Positions 33,687 to 43,647 of a DNA stretch of 64,000 bases are shown in pieces. Each line of letters begins with the position of its first letter. The stretch's first letter is position 1. Both the position numbers and the translations under genes were made by a program. Source of the DNA: Centipeda flueggei ATCC 43531 (GTDB lineage Bacteria > Bacillota > Negativicutes > Selenomonadales > Selenomonadaceae). Below the pieces are notes generated by a model, which was not told the DNA's origin, ran no database searches, and saw only the letters and a list, made by a program, of their open reading frames with translations. The DNA lies in contig NZ_GG694008.1 in NCBI RefSeq assembly GCF_000160695.1, positions 242,902-306,901 of the forward strand, given 5' to 3'.

Positions 33687-33716
33687 ATTATACTACACAC
33701 TGCCGATGATATTCAA
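33687..33716 (-). promoter_or_regulatory. Promoter upstream of the one-pass membrane protein and bamA
   Basis: -35 TTGAAT (33716-33711), 18 bases, -10 TATAAT (33692-33687). It could drive the membrane protein, bamA and the genes beyond. Confidence 0.7.
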
Positions 33717-33803
33717 TAAGTGCAAAATAAAATGACAGTTTCGCTGAAACACAGAGAAAACAAAGCCCATCCGATGATGGTCTGAATTTAGCCATGCGTT
33801 GAT

Positions 33804-34430
33804 CTACCAATGCTGCATAAATCGCGAAAGCATTCCGCGAATGCGCCGTATCCCATTCTTTTGGAGTCGATAAATGTGCGCGGGTGTAACACCGAGAGCA
33901 TCCGCCATGGTTCCGGCGCCTGCACCTCCGATGGTCACCCCTTCGAGCACCATGCGCTCGCGTGCAGGCAAGCGCTCCATCGCATCCCCGAGCACCCCAA
34001 CAAGAGCATGACGTTCGGCAACCTCTGCGACCGACGGACATTCATCGACCAGCCTCTCTTTCGCTGTCTCATGTGCCTCCGTCTCTGCCTCCAAGCAGGG
34101 CAGATCGACCTGTCCCTCACGCCGCAGAAAGTCATGGATACGCCCGCGTACACGATGCACGGCATAGAGGCTGAAGGCTGCCCCATGATGCGGGTCGTAG
34201 CGTTCCACTGCTTCAATCAGCCCGATCGTTCCCTCCTGCACGGCATCCATCGCTGCAGAAAGACTGCGGTATGGGTACACCTCACGAAAGACAAGCGGCT
34301 GATACGCCTCGATGATGCGGCGGCGCGCTGCTGCGTCGCCCTGATCCTTATAGGCACGCCACAGCTTCTTCTCTTCCTCCGGCGTGAGTTTCTTCACGGC
34401 AGAGAGCTTTTTCATGTATGTCGAAAACAT
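33804..34430 (-). CDS. Sigma-70 family RNA polymerase sigma factor
   Basis: 208 residues from the ATG at 34430 (GGAGG 8 bases upstream). Region 1.2/2 (about 12-110) includes VQEGTIGLIEAVERYDP (2.1-2.2) and AAFSLYAVHRVRGRIHDFL (2.3-2.4); region 4 (about 145-205) has a clear helix-turn-helix, TMADALGVTPAHIYRLQKNG. The aromatic residues of 2.3 are few, which is usual for alternative sigmas that need strong promoters. It lies between tamB and bamA in an outer-membrane cluster, so an envelope regulon is likely but unproven. No sporulation or flagellar genes are near. Confidence 0.8.
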   Translation of the reverse strand: MFSTYMKKLSAVKKLTPEEEKKLWRAYKDQGDAAARRRIIEAYQPLVFREVYPYRSLSAAMDAVQEGTIGLIEAVERYDPHHGAAFSLYAVHRVRGRIHDFLRREGQVDLPCLEAETEAHETAKERLVDECPSVAEVAERHALVGVLGDAMERLPARERMVLEGVTIGGAGAGTMADALGVTPAHIYRLQKNGIRRIRGMLSRFMQHW

Positions 34431-34478
34431 GGGCACACCTCCTTTTTATACTGCTGCGGCCCCTCCGGCAAATGCTTG

Positions 34479-37400
34479 CTAGAAGCGTATCCGAGCCTCC
34501 ATGCCAACGATCTGGTTGCCCCCTTCGCGGTCATAAGAGATGCCAAATGTATCATTGAAGTCATACTGTATGCCATAGCGGCTCTTATCCGATGCGCCGC
34601 CGAGTCCCTGCACATAGCGCACGAGCACATGGTCGCCGAGATACTTGCCGATCTCAACATTGTATTCATTTTCCCGCTGCGTCAGCGGCGTCTCTTCCTT
34701 CGATTCAAACAGTGAGCCGCTTCCGCTGGAGAGGCGGAGCACATCCAGGTGCAGAAGATTTTTCATCGAATCCTCCACCTCGGAGAGAATACTCATTTGC
34801 AGACCGATAGCAAGAGCATCTGCCGCACTGAACTTCCCTTCTCCGCTCTGATACGCACTGCGCAGCGTCAGTACACGGAGAATCTCCTCCTCCGACATCT
34901 CGGGCGAAGAGCCAAGACGGAAATCCATGTGGTCGAGCGGTCCGTGCGCACTCAGATAGACGCGCATGTTGGTCAGACGCGTCTCGGCATAGAAATCGAT
35001 CTCCGGCAGGAACGATTCCATCTGGTTAAACGTTGCCGTCCCTTCACGGATCTTGAATACCGTCCGCAGATAGCTGACTGTATCGCCGCGCCGCACGCCG
35101 ATGGTGCCGGTGGTGTGCGGATGATGTGTTGTTCCGCCAAAATGGACAGCGCCCGACGGATGCATATCATAGAGATTTGGACTGAAGAAGTGTACATGAC
35201 GGCCAACCGTAAGGTCAATATCCAGGATGAGATTCGGAAGCTCATCCCCCGTCTCCGGAATCGAAGGAATGGAAACGAGGACACGGTCCACGTCGATATT
35301 TCCCGAAATCTTCGGCAGCTTCTCCCCCCAGTATTCTCCCTCGGTCAGCTTCAGTGAACCGCTCAGCGGACCATCATAGAACGAGCTCTTGACCGTGAGC
35401 GCATTCATCACCAGCGTAAAATCGTATGCCGACGGATGAGCGCTGCCCAGGGCGGCCTTTCCCGTCAGCATATAGCCCCCTGCCCCCATGCGTCCCGTAC
35501 ACGTACGTACGGCAATTGTATCGCCAAGGGCGTCAATCTGCACCTGCATATCTGTAATCGGCGTCTCAATCCCCTTGATCTTCACTGCACCATCCTTGAT
35601 GTTCAGTGTCCCATCCACGCGTGGTGCTGCAAGCGAGCCGCGTATGGTCAAGTTGCCCTCCGTATGCCCAAGTGCCCACTCAACGTTTTTGGAGAACACA
35701 GGAAGCAGAGAAAGATCGGCATGGTCAAGGGAAAGGACGAGATCGATCTGGTCAGCATCACTGAGCGCCTCATCTTCCCTCGCCGTGAGCGCACGCAGCG
35801 GGAGCGTCCCATGAATACTCGCCGTATAGGCGACACCGTCAATATATTTGCTCACCGTCAGCGGATTGATGCGAACGACGCTGCCGCGCACCTGAATCTT
35901 CCCGCTGAGCTCATCAAATGAACCGCCGCGAACGCCTCCATTTTTCACGGCAAGGGTTACATCAGCAACAGGGCTATGCGGTGTCCCGCCAATGTGTGCC
36001 GCGGCAGATGCCGTGCCCGTCACGGGCTCATCAATGCCCGCAAGACCCGTAAACAGTCCGAGAGCAATCTCGTTTGCCGTCACATCGACATCCATCATGC
36101 CATTGAAATCCACCGTTCCTGTCGCGGAGAATGAGCCATCTCCCTGCTTTCCTGCAAGACGGTCGATCGTCAGCACATGATTGGAGAGCGACACATCCAC
36201 TGCTGCCTCCGTGACGGGATAACCCGCGACCGTGCCCGCAGCAACCTCGCCCGTCAGACCAATGGTTGGATTATCGCGCGTTCCGCCGATCTGAATGCGG
36301 CTCGTGATCTCCCCGCCAATGCGGTCTTCTCTCTGATTGGCGAGTGCAAGGAGCGCTCCCACATCGAAACGCTGCACATCCATCACACCGCGCAGTACCT
36401 CCGACTGCGTATCATAGTGCAGGTGTGCCGAGACCACGCCGTCCTTCCCTTGGCGCAGTCCTGTACGCTCCATCGTGACGACGCCGTTCTCGTAGTGGAC
36501 GAAACTGTGCACATCCGTCAGCGTCACGCCGTTCATCGTCACCGCGTCCGCCTTCAGATCGCCGCGAAAAATCGGATACGAAATCGTTCCGCCGACCTGC
36601 CCGTGAAATATTCCATGCCCAGCAACGGGATAGGGAAATTTATGTTCAAACCGCTTGAAATCGAGGTCGCGCACTTCGGCATCGAGATCGAGCATCCCCT
36701 GTGCGCTGATCGTTCCGTTCAGCACCATATCCACCATCGGCGAGTAAATATGGAATACCTGCAGACGGATGACGCCGTTATCGAGGTAATAGTCACCGTC
36801 CATGCCCGAGAGCAGTGCCCCCGCATAGCTGCCGCGATAGAAATGCACGTAGCCGACGGCATGGGGATGATCCAGTGTTCCTGTAAATTTGATGATATTG
36901 TCGATGTTGCCTGTAATCGGCTGATCAGGTGCGACGAGTGCCGCGACATCCTCCATGCGCGCCCCCATCGTATCGATCTGCAGATTGATACGCCGTTCCC
37001 CCGTAAACCCGATCGTGCCGTTGACCAGCCAGACCTCGCGCCCGTTGCGCTCCATCGAAAAATCGTGAATGCCGATGCCCGAGAGCGAGCCCTCCGCACG
37101 GAAGAGGAGGCTGTCAAACGGCTGGTACATCAGCTGTCCGTGCGTCGCTGAGACCTTCATGTCGACGTGCGGATCCGCAATATTCCCATGCACCTCGCCG
37201 CTGATGTCCGAAAGCCCCGCAAAGCTGAGGCGGTCATCCAGATGGTTCAGCAGAGAGAGATCGACATGCCCGCCGTAAAAGCGCAGATCGAGCTGCTCTC
37301 CCCCCGTCACCGTGCCCTCAAGACCGAGATCGGTATCATTGGGCAGGTTCAGGCTGAGAAAATCCAGGGTCAGATCCGTACCGTGCAGGAAGAATGACGC

Positions 37401-38813
37401 ATTTGCACGATCGATCGGCACAGAACGGTACATCCCATCCAGCACCTCTGCACTGCCGAACACCGAGAGCCCCGTGCGCTCCGCCCCCCGTCCCTCGATG
37501 CCAAGATCAGCAGAGAGTGTGCCGCTGAGCGCCGCGGGAAGGGGGAGATCCGCATCCGTCCGCAGGCGGTCGAGGGGCAGCCCCTCCACCTTCAGATGTG
37601 CCGCATAGGAAAGATCCGCTCTCTGCAGAGAGCCCTCCCCTGTGATGTTCCCGCCAAACGCCTCCGCCGTAAGATTTTGAAACGAGAATGTGTTGTCCGC
37701 ATATGCGACATTGGCGGCGGCGTGGGTTACAGGCACCCCATCGACCGCGCCGCCCTCTGCCGTCACATACCCCGCAGCAGCGGGAGCAGCGAGTGTCCCC
37801 GTCACGCGGACATCCGCAGAGACTGTGCCGGTATAAGGACAGTCAGGATAGACCTCTGCCACGGCAAAGTCATTTGCACGCACGCGGAGATCGAGATAGG
37901 GCGCATCTGTATCCATCTGAACCGTACCATCCACACGCGCCGTCTGTTCCGCCGCCGTCGCCGTTGCCGCTACAAAGACAGTGCGCTCGTCAAAGCGCAG
38001 TGCAGCACTCGTCAGGGTCGTCTGGGTGCCGTAGAGATCGGCATCTGCCCGAACGCCATCGATCCGTCCCTCCATCGTGCGCGCTCCGTCCACGAGACGC
38101 AGCCTTGTACGCACGCGGTCGGCGTGCAGGGTGCTGATCTTCACGCGCTCAGGCAGCACAGTCTCGGGCAGGAGGGAGAGGAGCGGCGTCAGATCCGCAT
38201 CATCTGCCGCAAACTGCACATCCTGCACATCGCTCGTTTTCTCCCCGCGTGCGCGCAGCGGAATCCCCATGAACTCTGCCGACGCATCATAAGAGAATGC
38301 ACCGCGGTCGATGTCCGCCGCACCGCTCAGATCGGTCAGCACATAGCTGTGCCCATCCGCATCGACATCCGCCGCGCTGTCCGCGATGCGGATGCGCCCG
38401 ACAAAGGTGCTCGGCTCCGCATCATCTGCCACGAGATCAGCATAGTTCCACGAGCCGTCCTCCCGCCGCACGAGATGCACATGTGCCCCCGTCAGCAAAA
38501 CTTCATCCACCGACGTCTCGGGCGACAAAAGCAGCGAAAGCAGACGAAGCGTCACCCGCGCTCGGTCGGCGCGGAGGACTTCCTCCGTCTGCTTATCGTA
38601 AATCACAATATCATCAATGGTCAGTTCATGCAGAGAACGGATCTCCACCGCGCCGATATGCACATCTGTCCCGAGCCGCTGCGCCACGATGCGCTCCGCC
38701 GCCCGGCCGGCCTCTGCCATAAAGGCCTCCGCCCGTACGATGTGGACAGCGGCCGCCGCGCAGAGGAGCACTGCCGCCAGCACAATCGCGCAGGCATAGG
38801 TCCTCTGTCTCAT
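34479..38813 (-). CDS. tamB: TamB-like translocation and assembly module protein (DUF490)
   Basis: 1444 residues. An N-terminal anchor (about 7-27), then a very long chain of short beta-strand repeats (AsmA/TamB-like groove) rich in GTV/DLD patterns such as VDGTVQMDTDAPYLDLRVRAND, and a C-terminal DUF490 domain (about 1080-1444) ending ARIRF. TamB proteins span the periplasm; recent work on the family supports a role in moving phospholipids, or with TamA in barrel assembly. GGGGAGC precedes the ATG, 37 bp after the TolC-type gene. No TamA gene is adjacent; in diderm Firmicutes TamB is thought to work with BamA. Confidence 0.88.
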   Translation of the reverse strand: MRQRTYACAIVLAAVLLCAAAAVHIVRAEAFMAEAGRAAERIVAQRLGTDVHIGAVEIRSLHELTIDDIVIYDKQTEEVLRADRARVTLRLLSLLLSPETSVDEVLLTGAHVHLVRREDGSWNYADLVADDAEPSTFVGRIRIADSAADVDADGHSYVLTDLSGAADIDRGAFSYDASAEFMGIPLRARGEKTSDVQDVQFAADDADLTPLLSLLPETVLPERVKISTLHADRVRTRLRLVDGARTMEGRIDGVRADADLYGTQTTLTSAALRFDERTVFVAATATAAEQTARVDGTVQMDTDAPYLDLRVRANDFAVAEVYPDCPYTGTVSADVRVTGTLAAPAAAGYVTAEGGAVDGVPVTHAAANVAYADNTFSFQNLTAEAFGGNITGEGSLQRADLSYAAHLKVEGLPLDRLRTDADLPLPAALSGTLSADLGIEGRGAERTGLSVFGSAEVLDGMYRSVPIDRANASFFLHGTDLTLDFLSLNLPNDTDLGLEGTVTGGEQLDLRFYGGHVDLSLLNHLDDRLSFAGLSDISGEVHGNIADPHVDMKVSATHGQLMYQPFDSLLFRAEGSLSGIGIHDFSMERNGREVWLVNGTIGFTGERRINLQIDTMGARMEDVAALVAPDQPITGNIDNIIKFTGTLDHPHAVGYVHFYRGSYAGALLSGMDGDYYLDNGVIRLQVFHIYSPMVDMVLNGTISAQGMLDLDAEVRDLDFKRFEHKFPYPVAGHGIFHGQVGGTISYPIFRGDLKADAVTMNGVTLTDVHSFVHYENGVVTMERTGLRQGKDGVVSAHLHYDTQSEVLRGVMDVQRFDVGALLALANQREDRIGGEITSRIQIGGTRDNPTIGLTGEVAAGTVAGYPVTEAAVDVSLSNHVLTIDRLAGKQGDGSFSATGTVDFNGMMDVDVTANEIALGLFTGLAGIDEPVTGTASAAAHIGGTPHSPVADVTLAVKNGGVRGGSFDELSGKIQVRGSVVRINPLTVSKYIDGVAYTASIHGTLPLRALTAREDEALSDADQIDLVLSLDHADLSLLPVFSKNVEWALGHTEGNLTIRGSLAAPRVDGTLNIKDGAVKIKGIETPITDMQVQIDALGDTIAVRTCTGRMGAGGYMLTGKAALGSAHPSAYDFTLVMNALTVKSSFYDGPLSGSLKLTEGEYWGEKLPKISGNIDVDRVLVSIPSIPETGDELPNLILDIDLTVGRHVHFFSPNLYDMHPSGAVHFGGTTHHPHTTGTIGVRRGDTVSYLRTVFKIREGTATFNQMESFLPEIDFYAETRLTNMRVYLSAHGPLDHMDFRLGSSPEMSEEEILRVLTLRSAYQSGEGKFSAADALAIGLQMSILSEVEDSMKNLLHLDVLRLSSGSGSLFESKEETPLTQRENEYNVEIGKYLGDHVLVRYVQGLGGASDKSRYGIQYDFNDTFGISYDREGGNQIVGMEARIRF

Positions 38814-38850
38814 AGAGCTCCCCTAAACGGGCGTCCACAGACGCCCGCAA

Positions 38851-40377
38851 TCATTTTCCCATGCTCATCTCATACGCGGCATTTGCCGCGCGAACGCGCT
38901 CGATGGAGGCTGCCGCCTCCGCTGCCGTCGGAGCCGGTTCCGGCGGGCGCACCTGCGCCCCCTTCGGGGTCTCGAGAAGAGCCCCCTCATGCAGGACTGC
39001 CGCCTCACGTGCGGCGCGGGCACGCTTGCCCTTCTCCGTCACACTGCGGTAGCGCATCGCATCGAGATCGACGGGAACGCCCATCGCATTGTCGAGTGCT
39101 GCCTTGCCTGTATTGTAGCGGTAGAGTGCCGTCGCATAATTCGTCCGTGCCGTTGTCAGGTTGTCCGACGCACGCATGACCTCGAGGTTCGTTCCCACGC
39201 CCGCATTGTAACGTACGCGCGCGATGTTATAGTCCTCCTCCGCCTGCTTGACCGCCGTCTCCGTTGTCCCGATGTTCTGTTCGGCCGCACGCAGATTCAG
39301 GTACGCAGTGCGCACATCGAGACGAACGCGTTCATTTGTCTCTGCGAGAACCTCCTCGGCTTTGCGCAGCTTCGCCTTCGCTGCATGCACCTGCGCTGTC
39401 GTTGCCTCATTGTCGAAGATGCGCCACGTCGCACTCAGCCCCACGGTCCAGCTGTCCTTTGCCGGAGCACTGTTGTTAAAGGCATGCTCACCTGTGATTG
39501 AACGCGTCGCCGCTGCATTCACCGTCGGGTAGTGTCCGGCAGCAGCAGCTTCTACTCCCGCCTTTGCCTGCTCCACGGTGTATGCAGCCGCCGCACTGTC
39601 TGCGCGGTAAATGAGTCCGTAGTCCGTGCAGTCCGAAAGAGCAAGATCATACGCTGTATAACGCAGCTCATCGCTCGTCTCGAGTTCCGTATCCGTCGGC
39701 AAACCAATCACATTGTTCAGCGTCGCAACGGCGACGGCATAATCATTCTTTGCCGAAGTTAATGCCTGCTGCGCATTCGCAAGCTCCACCTCGGATGCGA
39801 GCACATCCGCACGCGCTACCGTTCCCGCACGGAACTGTGCGTTCACATCGTCAAGATGTTTCGTGAGCGTCGCGACTGCCTCCTCGCGCACCTGCACCAT
39901 GTTGCGGGCCTGCAAAATATTGAAATAGTCCGTTGTCGCCGTCAGACGGACGGACTGCTTCGTCTGCTCAAGTGTAAGGTCTGCCGCACTTAGACCTTGG
40001 CGTGCGGCCTTGCGCTGGGCATTCTTTCCCGCATCAAAGACGGTGATCCCAACCGTCCCCGTATTGCTGAAGCTGTACTTATACGGCCAGTGCTGTGCTG
40101 CTACGGCTTTCCCGCCGGCACGTGCCCCCGTCCAGTCCCACGTCAAGTACGGTCCCATGCTGCGATTCGCCTGATGCAGCGTCTCATGCGCAAGATCCAC
40201 ATCCGCAAGAGACTCCTTAATCGTACGGTTGTTTGCAAGCGCCATCTGTACACTGTCCGCAAGGCTGACCTTCACCGTCTCCGCTGACACCGATGCGGAA
40301 AAGAATCCGATCGCTGTGCTGAGTGCAAGCGTCCACAGGAGGCATCCTGCAAAATATCCCTTTTTCTTCAAATCCAT
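38851..40377 (-). CDS. TolC-family outer-membrane channel
   Basis: 508 residues from the ATG at 40377 (GAGGAGG just upstream). Signal peptide (about 1-33, ending SVSAET), then the two-fold TolC repeat: helical hairpins around 60-230 and 285-450, with the typical pairs TDYFNILQARNMVQVREEAVATL and RTAYLNLRAAEQNIGTTETAVKQAEEDYNIARVRY in two halves. A Pro/Ala/Arg-rich tail follows. TolC channels form the exit of efflux pumps and type I secretion. First gene of the minus-strand envelope cluster, with its own promoter; no pump genes adjoin it. Confidence 0.88.
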   Translation of the reverse strand: MDLKKKGYFAGCLLWTLALSTAIGFFSASVSAETVKVSLADSVQMALANNRTIKESLADVDLAHETLHQANRSMGPYLTWDWTGARAGGKAVAAQHWPYKYSFSNTGTVGITVFDAGKNAQRKAARQGLSAADLTLEQTKQSVRLTATTDYFNILQARNMVQVREEAVATLTKHLDDVNAQFRAGTVARADVLASEVELANAQQALTSAKNDYAVAVATLNNVIGLPTDTELETSDELRYTAYDLALSDCTDYGLIYRADSAAAAYTVEQAKAGVEAAAAGHYPTVNAAATRSITGEHAFNNSAPAKDSWTVGLSATWRIFDNEATTAQVHAAKAKLRKAEEVLAETNERVRLDVRTAYLNLRAAEQNIGTTETAVKQAEEDYNIARVRYNAGVGTNLEVMRASDNLTTARTNYATALYRYNTGKAALDNAMGVPVDLDAMRYRSVTEKGKRARAAREAAVLHEGALLETPKGAQVRPPEPAPTAAEAAASIERVRAANAAYEMSMGK

Positions 40378-40447
40378 TTCCTCCTCATTCGCTCCGTGGA
40401 AATGTATCCATGCCGTGACGAAAGAAATCCTGCTTACAGATTCTATT

Positions 40448-40476
40448 ATTTTACCAGTTCCCCCTCTTTTTTTCAA
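40448..40476 (-). promoter_or_regulatory. Promoter of the TolC-type gene and envelope cluster
   Basis: -35 TTGAAA (40476-40471), 17 bases, -10 TAAAAT (40453-40448) preceded by TGG. Two 12-bp direct repeats lie just upstream. Confidence 0.75.
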
Positions 40477-40494
40477 ATAAATTTATCCTTAGGC

Positions 40495-40533
40495 AAACGT
40501 TCACACGTCACCGACATAACGAAACGTTCGCAC
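40495..40533. promoter_or_regulatory. Direct repeats upstream of the TolC promoter
   Basis: AAACGTTCACAC (40495-40506) and AAACGTTCGCAC (40522-40533), one mismatch, starts 27 bases apart, about 20 bases upstream of the -35. This is a plausible activator binding site; the factor is unknown. Confidence 0.5.
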
Positions 40534-40574
40534 AGAACAGACAAGATGCAGCGTCCAAAACACTTTCAGACAAC

Positions 40575-40600
40575 AAAAGACCGCCTGCCGGCGGTCTTTT
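40575..40600 (-). terminator. Terminator of the alpha operon after rplQ
   Basis: AAAAGACCGCC / GGCGGTCTTTT 11-bp stem, 4-base loop, T4 on the minus strand, directly after rplQ. Confidence 0.92.
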
Positions 40601-40606
40601 GTTGGT

Positions 40607-40939
40607 TTAAACCAGCTCGATAATGGCCATCGGGGCAGCGTCGCCGCGACGGGGACCGAGCTTCAAGATGCGGGTGTAGCCGCTCTTCTTGTCCGTGTAC
40701 TTCTCTGCGATTTCGCCGAAGAGCTTACGCACAACATCCTCTTCCGCCAGAGCCGCAACGGCTTGACGACGTGCACTGAGATCGCCGCGCTTGGCAAGCG
40801 TGATGAGGCCGTCGGCGAGGGAGCGGAGCTCCTTTGCCTTTGCCTCGGTCGTCTCAATGCGTCCATACTTGAAGAAGGATGTGAGGATGCTCCTGAAGAG
40901 AGCCTTGCGGGCCGCGGAATTGCGTCCGAGCTTTCTCAT
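40607..40939 (-). CDS. rplQ: 50S ribosomal protein L17
   Basis: 110 residues. Starts [17 protein letters not shown], the invariant L17 N-terminus, with [13 protein letters not shown] and the terminal [15 protein letters not shown] core 50S protein near the tunnel exit. Last gene of the S10-spc-alpha cluster, 19 bp after rpoA, followed at once by the operon terminator. Slightly shorter than the E. coli protein, as usual in Firmicutes. Confidence 0.97.
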   Translation of the reverse strand: MRKLGRNSAARKALFRSILTSFFKYGRIETTEAKAKELRSLADGLITLAKRGDLSARRQAVAALAEEDVVRKLFGEIAEKYTDKKSGYTRILKLGPRRGDAAPMAIIELV

Positions 40940-40958
40940 GTGTTTCCCACTCCTATCG

Positions 40959-41918
40959 TTATTCGTTGTCCTGTCTCAAGGAGAGTCCAAGCTCCTCAAG
41001 TTTTTTCTTCACTTCATCCAGAGATTTGCGTCCCAGATTGCGAACCTTCATCATATCGTCCTCTGTCTTCTGTGCGAGATCGGCAACCGTATTGATGCCG
41101 GCGCGCTTGAGACAGTTAAAGGAACGAACCGAAAGATCCAGATCGTCGATGGTCATCTCGAGCACCTTCGCGCTGTCGTCAACCTCCTCGGGCGGGAAGT
41201 TTGGAACTTCCTCCTCTTCCTCGGCAGCGCTGCCGTCCATGTTCTGGAACAGGCGCAGATGCATCACAAGGATTGCTGCCGCCTTGCTCACCGCTTCCTC
41301 CGGACGGATGGAGCCATTCGTCCACACGTCGAGGATGAGACGGTCATAGTCCGTGACGTTGCCGACACGCGTGTCCTCTACGGTATAGTTGACACGCTGC
41401 ACCGGCGAGAAGATGGAGTCGATAGGGATGACGCCGATGACATCATCCGGCTTTTTGTTTCGGTCCGCCGGAACGTAGCCGCGGCCGCGCTCGACAGTCA
41501 TGTCGATCTTGAGCTTCCCCGTGTCCCCCAGCGTTGCAATGTGCAGATCCGGGTTGAGAATCTCAATGTCGCTGCCGCATTCAATGTCAGCGGCAGTAAC
41601 TTCACACGCACCCGCTGCATCAATACGGATGGTGCGCGGCTCGCTGTCCTGCATACGGATGCAGAGTTGTTTGAGCGCCAGCACGATGCTCGTCACATCA
41701 TCCCGCACACCGGGAATCGTGGAGAACTCGTGGAGAACACCATCGATTTGGATGGAGGTGACCGCCGCTCCGTCCAAGGATGAGAGCAGCATACGCCGCA
41801 GGCTGTTGCCGAACGTCGTGCCATACCCCGGCTCGAGCGGTTCGCAGATAAAGCGGCCATAACGTCCGTCTTCGCTGATCTCTGCGATCTCGATCTTCGG
41901 TTTCTCGATATCTGTCAT
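40959..41918 (-). CDS. rpoA: RNA polymerase alpha subunit
   Basis: 319 residues. N-terminal dimerisation domain (about 1-230; [23 protein letters not shown] is the family signature) and C-terminal DNA/activator-contact domain (about 250-319; [20 protein letters not shown] and [20 protein letters not shown]), joined by an acidic linker (EEEEEVP). It assembles the polymerase core and contacts UP elements. Between rpsD and rplQ in the alpha operon, the canonical position. Confidence 0.97.
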   Translation of the reverse strand: MTDIEKPKIEIAEISEDGRYGRFICEPLEPGYGTTFGNSLRRMLLSSLDGAAVTSIQIDGVLHEFSTIPGVRDDVTSIVLALKQLCIRMQDSEPRTIRIDAAGACEVTAADIECGSDIEILNPDLHIATLGDTGKLKIDMTVERGRGYVPADRNKKPDDVIGVIPIDSIFSPVQRVNYTVEDTRVGNVTDYDRLILDVWTNGSIRPEEAVSKAAAILVMHLRLFQNMDGSAAEEEEEVPNFPPEEVDDSAKVLEMTIDDLDLSVRSFNCLKRAGINTVADLAQKTEDDMMKVRNLGRKSLDEVKKKLEELGLSLRQDNE

Positions 41919-41968
41919 CTATGTGCCTCCTCCATAATAAACGCGTAATGCAGACACATTCACATTCA

Positions 41969-42562
41969 TTATTTGGAGTAAAGTTCGACGATGGCCTGTT
42001 CGTTGACCGGAACGTCAATCTCCTCACGATGGGGGAAACGTGTCACTGTACCTGTCAGGTTTGCCTGATCGGCAGTGAGCCATGCAGGCGCAGAGAGTGC
42101 ATTGCTGCTCTCCTTGAGTTCCTTGAAGAACGCACCGCTGCGGCTCTTCTCGGCAACTTCGATCACATCGCCCTCACGGACGAGTGCAGAGGGGATGTCG
42201 ACGCGCTTGCCGTTCACGGTGAAATGGCCGTGACGGACGAGCTGGCGTGCCTGGCGGCGCGTATTGGCGAGGCCGAGGCGGAACACGACATTGTCCATGC
42301 GGCGCTCAAGGAGGCACAGGAGGTTTTCACCGGTAACACCGGACATCTTCTTTGCCTTCTCATAGTAGCCGCGGAACTGACGCTCAAGGACACCGTAGAT
42401 GAACTTTGCCTTCTGCTTTTCCTTGAGCTGAAGTCCGTACTCGGACACCTTGCGGTTCGTGCGGCGGAGCTGACGCGTCGACTGGCGCGAACGACCGAGG
42501 GTCGCCGGCTCAAGACCGAGGGCACGGCAGCGCTTTAAGACTGGTACTCTATCAATTGCCAT
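41969..42562 (-). CDS. rpsD: 30S ribosomal protein S4
   Basis: 197 residues. The S4 RNA-binding domain is clear ([35 protein letters not shown]). The N-terminal part ([12 protein letters not shown]) has lost the four-cysteine zinc motif and is the C-minus form. Primary 16S rRNA binder and translational accuracy protein. Member of the alpha operon (rpsM-rpsK-rpsD-rpoA-rplQ); in other bacteria S4 represses this operon, but no leader for that was identified here. Confidence 0.97.
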   Translation of the reverse strand: MAIDRVPVLKRCRALGLEPATLGRSRQSTRQLRRTNRKVSEYGLQLKEKQKAKFIYGVLERQFRGYYEKAKKMSGVTGENLLCLLERRMDNVVFRLGLANTRRQARQLVRHGHFTVNGKRVDIPSALVREGDVIEVAEKSRSGAFFKELKESSNALSAPAWLTADQANLTGTVTRFPHREEIDVPVNEQAIVELYSK

Positions 42563-42582
42563 GTTGTTTCATCCACCTCCTG

Positions 42583-42975
42583 TTAGACGCGGCGACGCTT
42601 CGGCGGACGGCACCCGTTGTGCGGGATGGGCGTCACGTCTTTAATCATGTTGACTTCGAGGCCCGTTGCCTGCAGCGAGCGGATGGCAGCCTCACGGCCG
42701 GCACCCGGCCCCTTGACATAGACCTCGACGGACTTGAGTCCATGCTCCATCGCAGCCTTTGCCGCTGTCTCCGCTGCCATCTGTGCAGCGAACGGCGTGC
42801 TCTTGCGCGAGCCGCGGAAGCCGAGACCGCCCGCACTCGCCCACGAGAGGGCATTGCCGCTCTTGTCGGTGAGCGTGACGATCGTATTATTGAACGTCGA
42901 GCTGATGTGTGCAACGCCCGACTCTATGTTCTTGCGAACTTTTTTCTTGGAACGTGTTGTTTTCTTAACAGCCAC
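42583..42975 (-). CDS. rpsK: 30S ribosomal protein S11
   Basis: 130 residues from a GTG at 42975. Hallmarks: [36 protein letters not shown] and the terminal [18 protein letters not shown]. Platform protein of the 30S subunit that helps select mRNA. 15 bp after rpsM, 20 bp before rpsD, so one transcript. Confidence 0.97.
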   Translation of the reverse strand: MAVKKTTRSKKKVRKNIESGVAHISSTFNNTIVTLTDKSGNALSWASAGGLGFRGSRKSTPFAAQMAAETAAKAAMEHGLKSVEVYVKGPGAGREAAIRSLQATGLEVNMIKDVTPIPHNGCRPPKRRRV

Positions 42976-42990
42976 CTCTACGAGCCTCCT

Positions 42991-43359
42991 TTACTTTTTC
43001 TTGCCTGCGACGGCCTTCTTCGGACCCTTGCGCGTGCGCGCATTGTTCTTCGTGTTCTGTCCGCGGACAGGCAGGCCGAGACGGTGGCGGCGGCCACGGT
43101 AGCAGCCGATATCAACGAGACGCTTGATGTTCATCTGAATTTCGCGGCGAAGGTCGCCCTCCACCACGGCGTTCTTGTCGATGGCATCACGAAGTCTGAC
43201 GACTTCATCCTCCGTGAGGTCGCGCGTACGCGTATCGGGGTTCACGTTTGCAGCTGCGAGCAGCTTCTTCGCGGTCGTGAGACCAATGCCGAAGATATAC
43301 GTCAGCGCAATTTCAATTCTCTTGTCACGGGGCAAATCTACACCGGCAATACGTGCCAT
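42991..43359 (-). CDS. rpsM: 30S ribosomal protein S13
   Basis: 122 residues. Starts [26 protein letters not shown], the S13 signature, with the basic C-terminal tail [24 protein letters not shown] that reaches into the P site. It contacts 16S rRNA in the head and the P-site tRNA. Follows rpmJ by 14 bp in the cluster. Confidence 0.97.
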   Translation of the reverse strand: MARIAGVDLPRDKRIEIALTYIFGIGLTTAKKLLAAANVNPDTRTRDLTEDEVVRLRDAIDKNAVVEGDLRREIQMNIKRLVDIGCYRGRRHRLGLPVRGQNTKNNARTRKGPKKAVAGKKK

Positions 43360-43373
43360 AAGTGCACCTCCTT

Positions 43374-43487
43374 TTATCCTTGTCTTTGTTTATGCTTCGG
43401 ATTCTCGCAAATGACCATGACACGGCCTTTGCGCTTAATGATCTTGCATTTCTCACAAATCTTCTTGACAGACGGTCTTACCTTCAC
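43374..43487 (-). CDS. rpmJ: 50S ribosomal protein L36
   Basis: 37 residues, too short for the usual length cutoffs. GTG at 43487 with GGAGG 8 bases upstream; the protein reads [17 protein letters not shown], then [18 protein letters not shown]. The zinc ligands C-x2-C ... C ... H are present (CEKC, C, H), so this is the zinc-binding form. Located between infA and rpsM as in most bacteria. A promoter lies in the 160-base gap upstream. Confidence 0.95.
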   Translation of the reverse strand: MKVRPSVKKICEKCKIIKRKGRVMVICENPKHKQRQG

Positions 43488-43567
43488 TGCGCTTGCCTCC
43501 TTCCGTCTCCCTACGTGCGCCGGGCATCGGCGGCTGTGCCGCACACCCGAAAACGTCGATCTTATCT

Positions 43568-43596
43568 ATTTTAGCATAAAAACTGTGTCATGACCA
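43568..43596 (-). promoter_or_regulatory. Promoter inside the ribosomal cluster, upstream of rpmJ
   Basis: -35 TGGTCA (43596-43591), 17 bases, -10 TAAAAT (43573-43568) preceded by TGC. It would drive rpmJ and the alpha operon separately from the spc part. Confidence 0.6.
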
Positions 43597-43647
43597 GTTT
43601 TTCCTGCTTGATCAGCCGAACGCCCTATAATCGGTGCTTCCTTTGTA

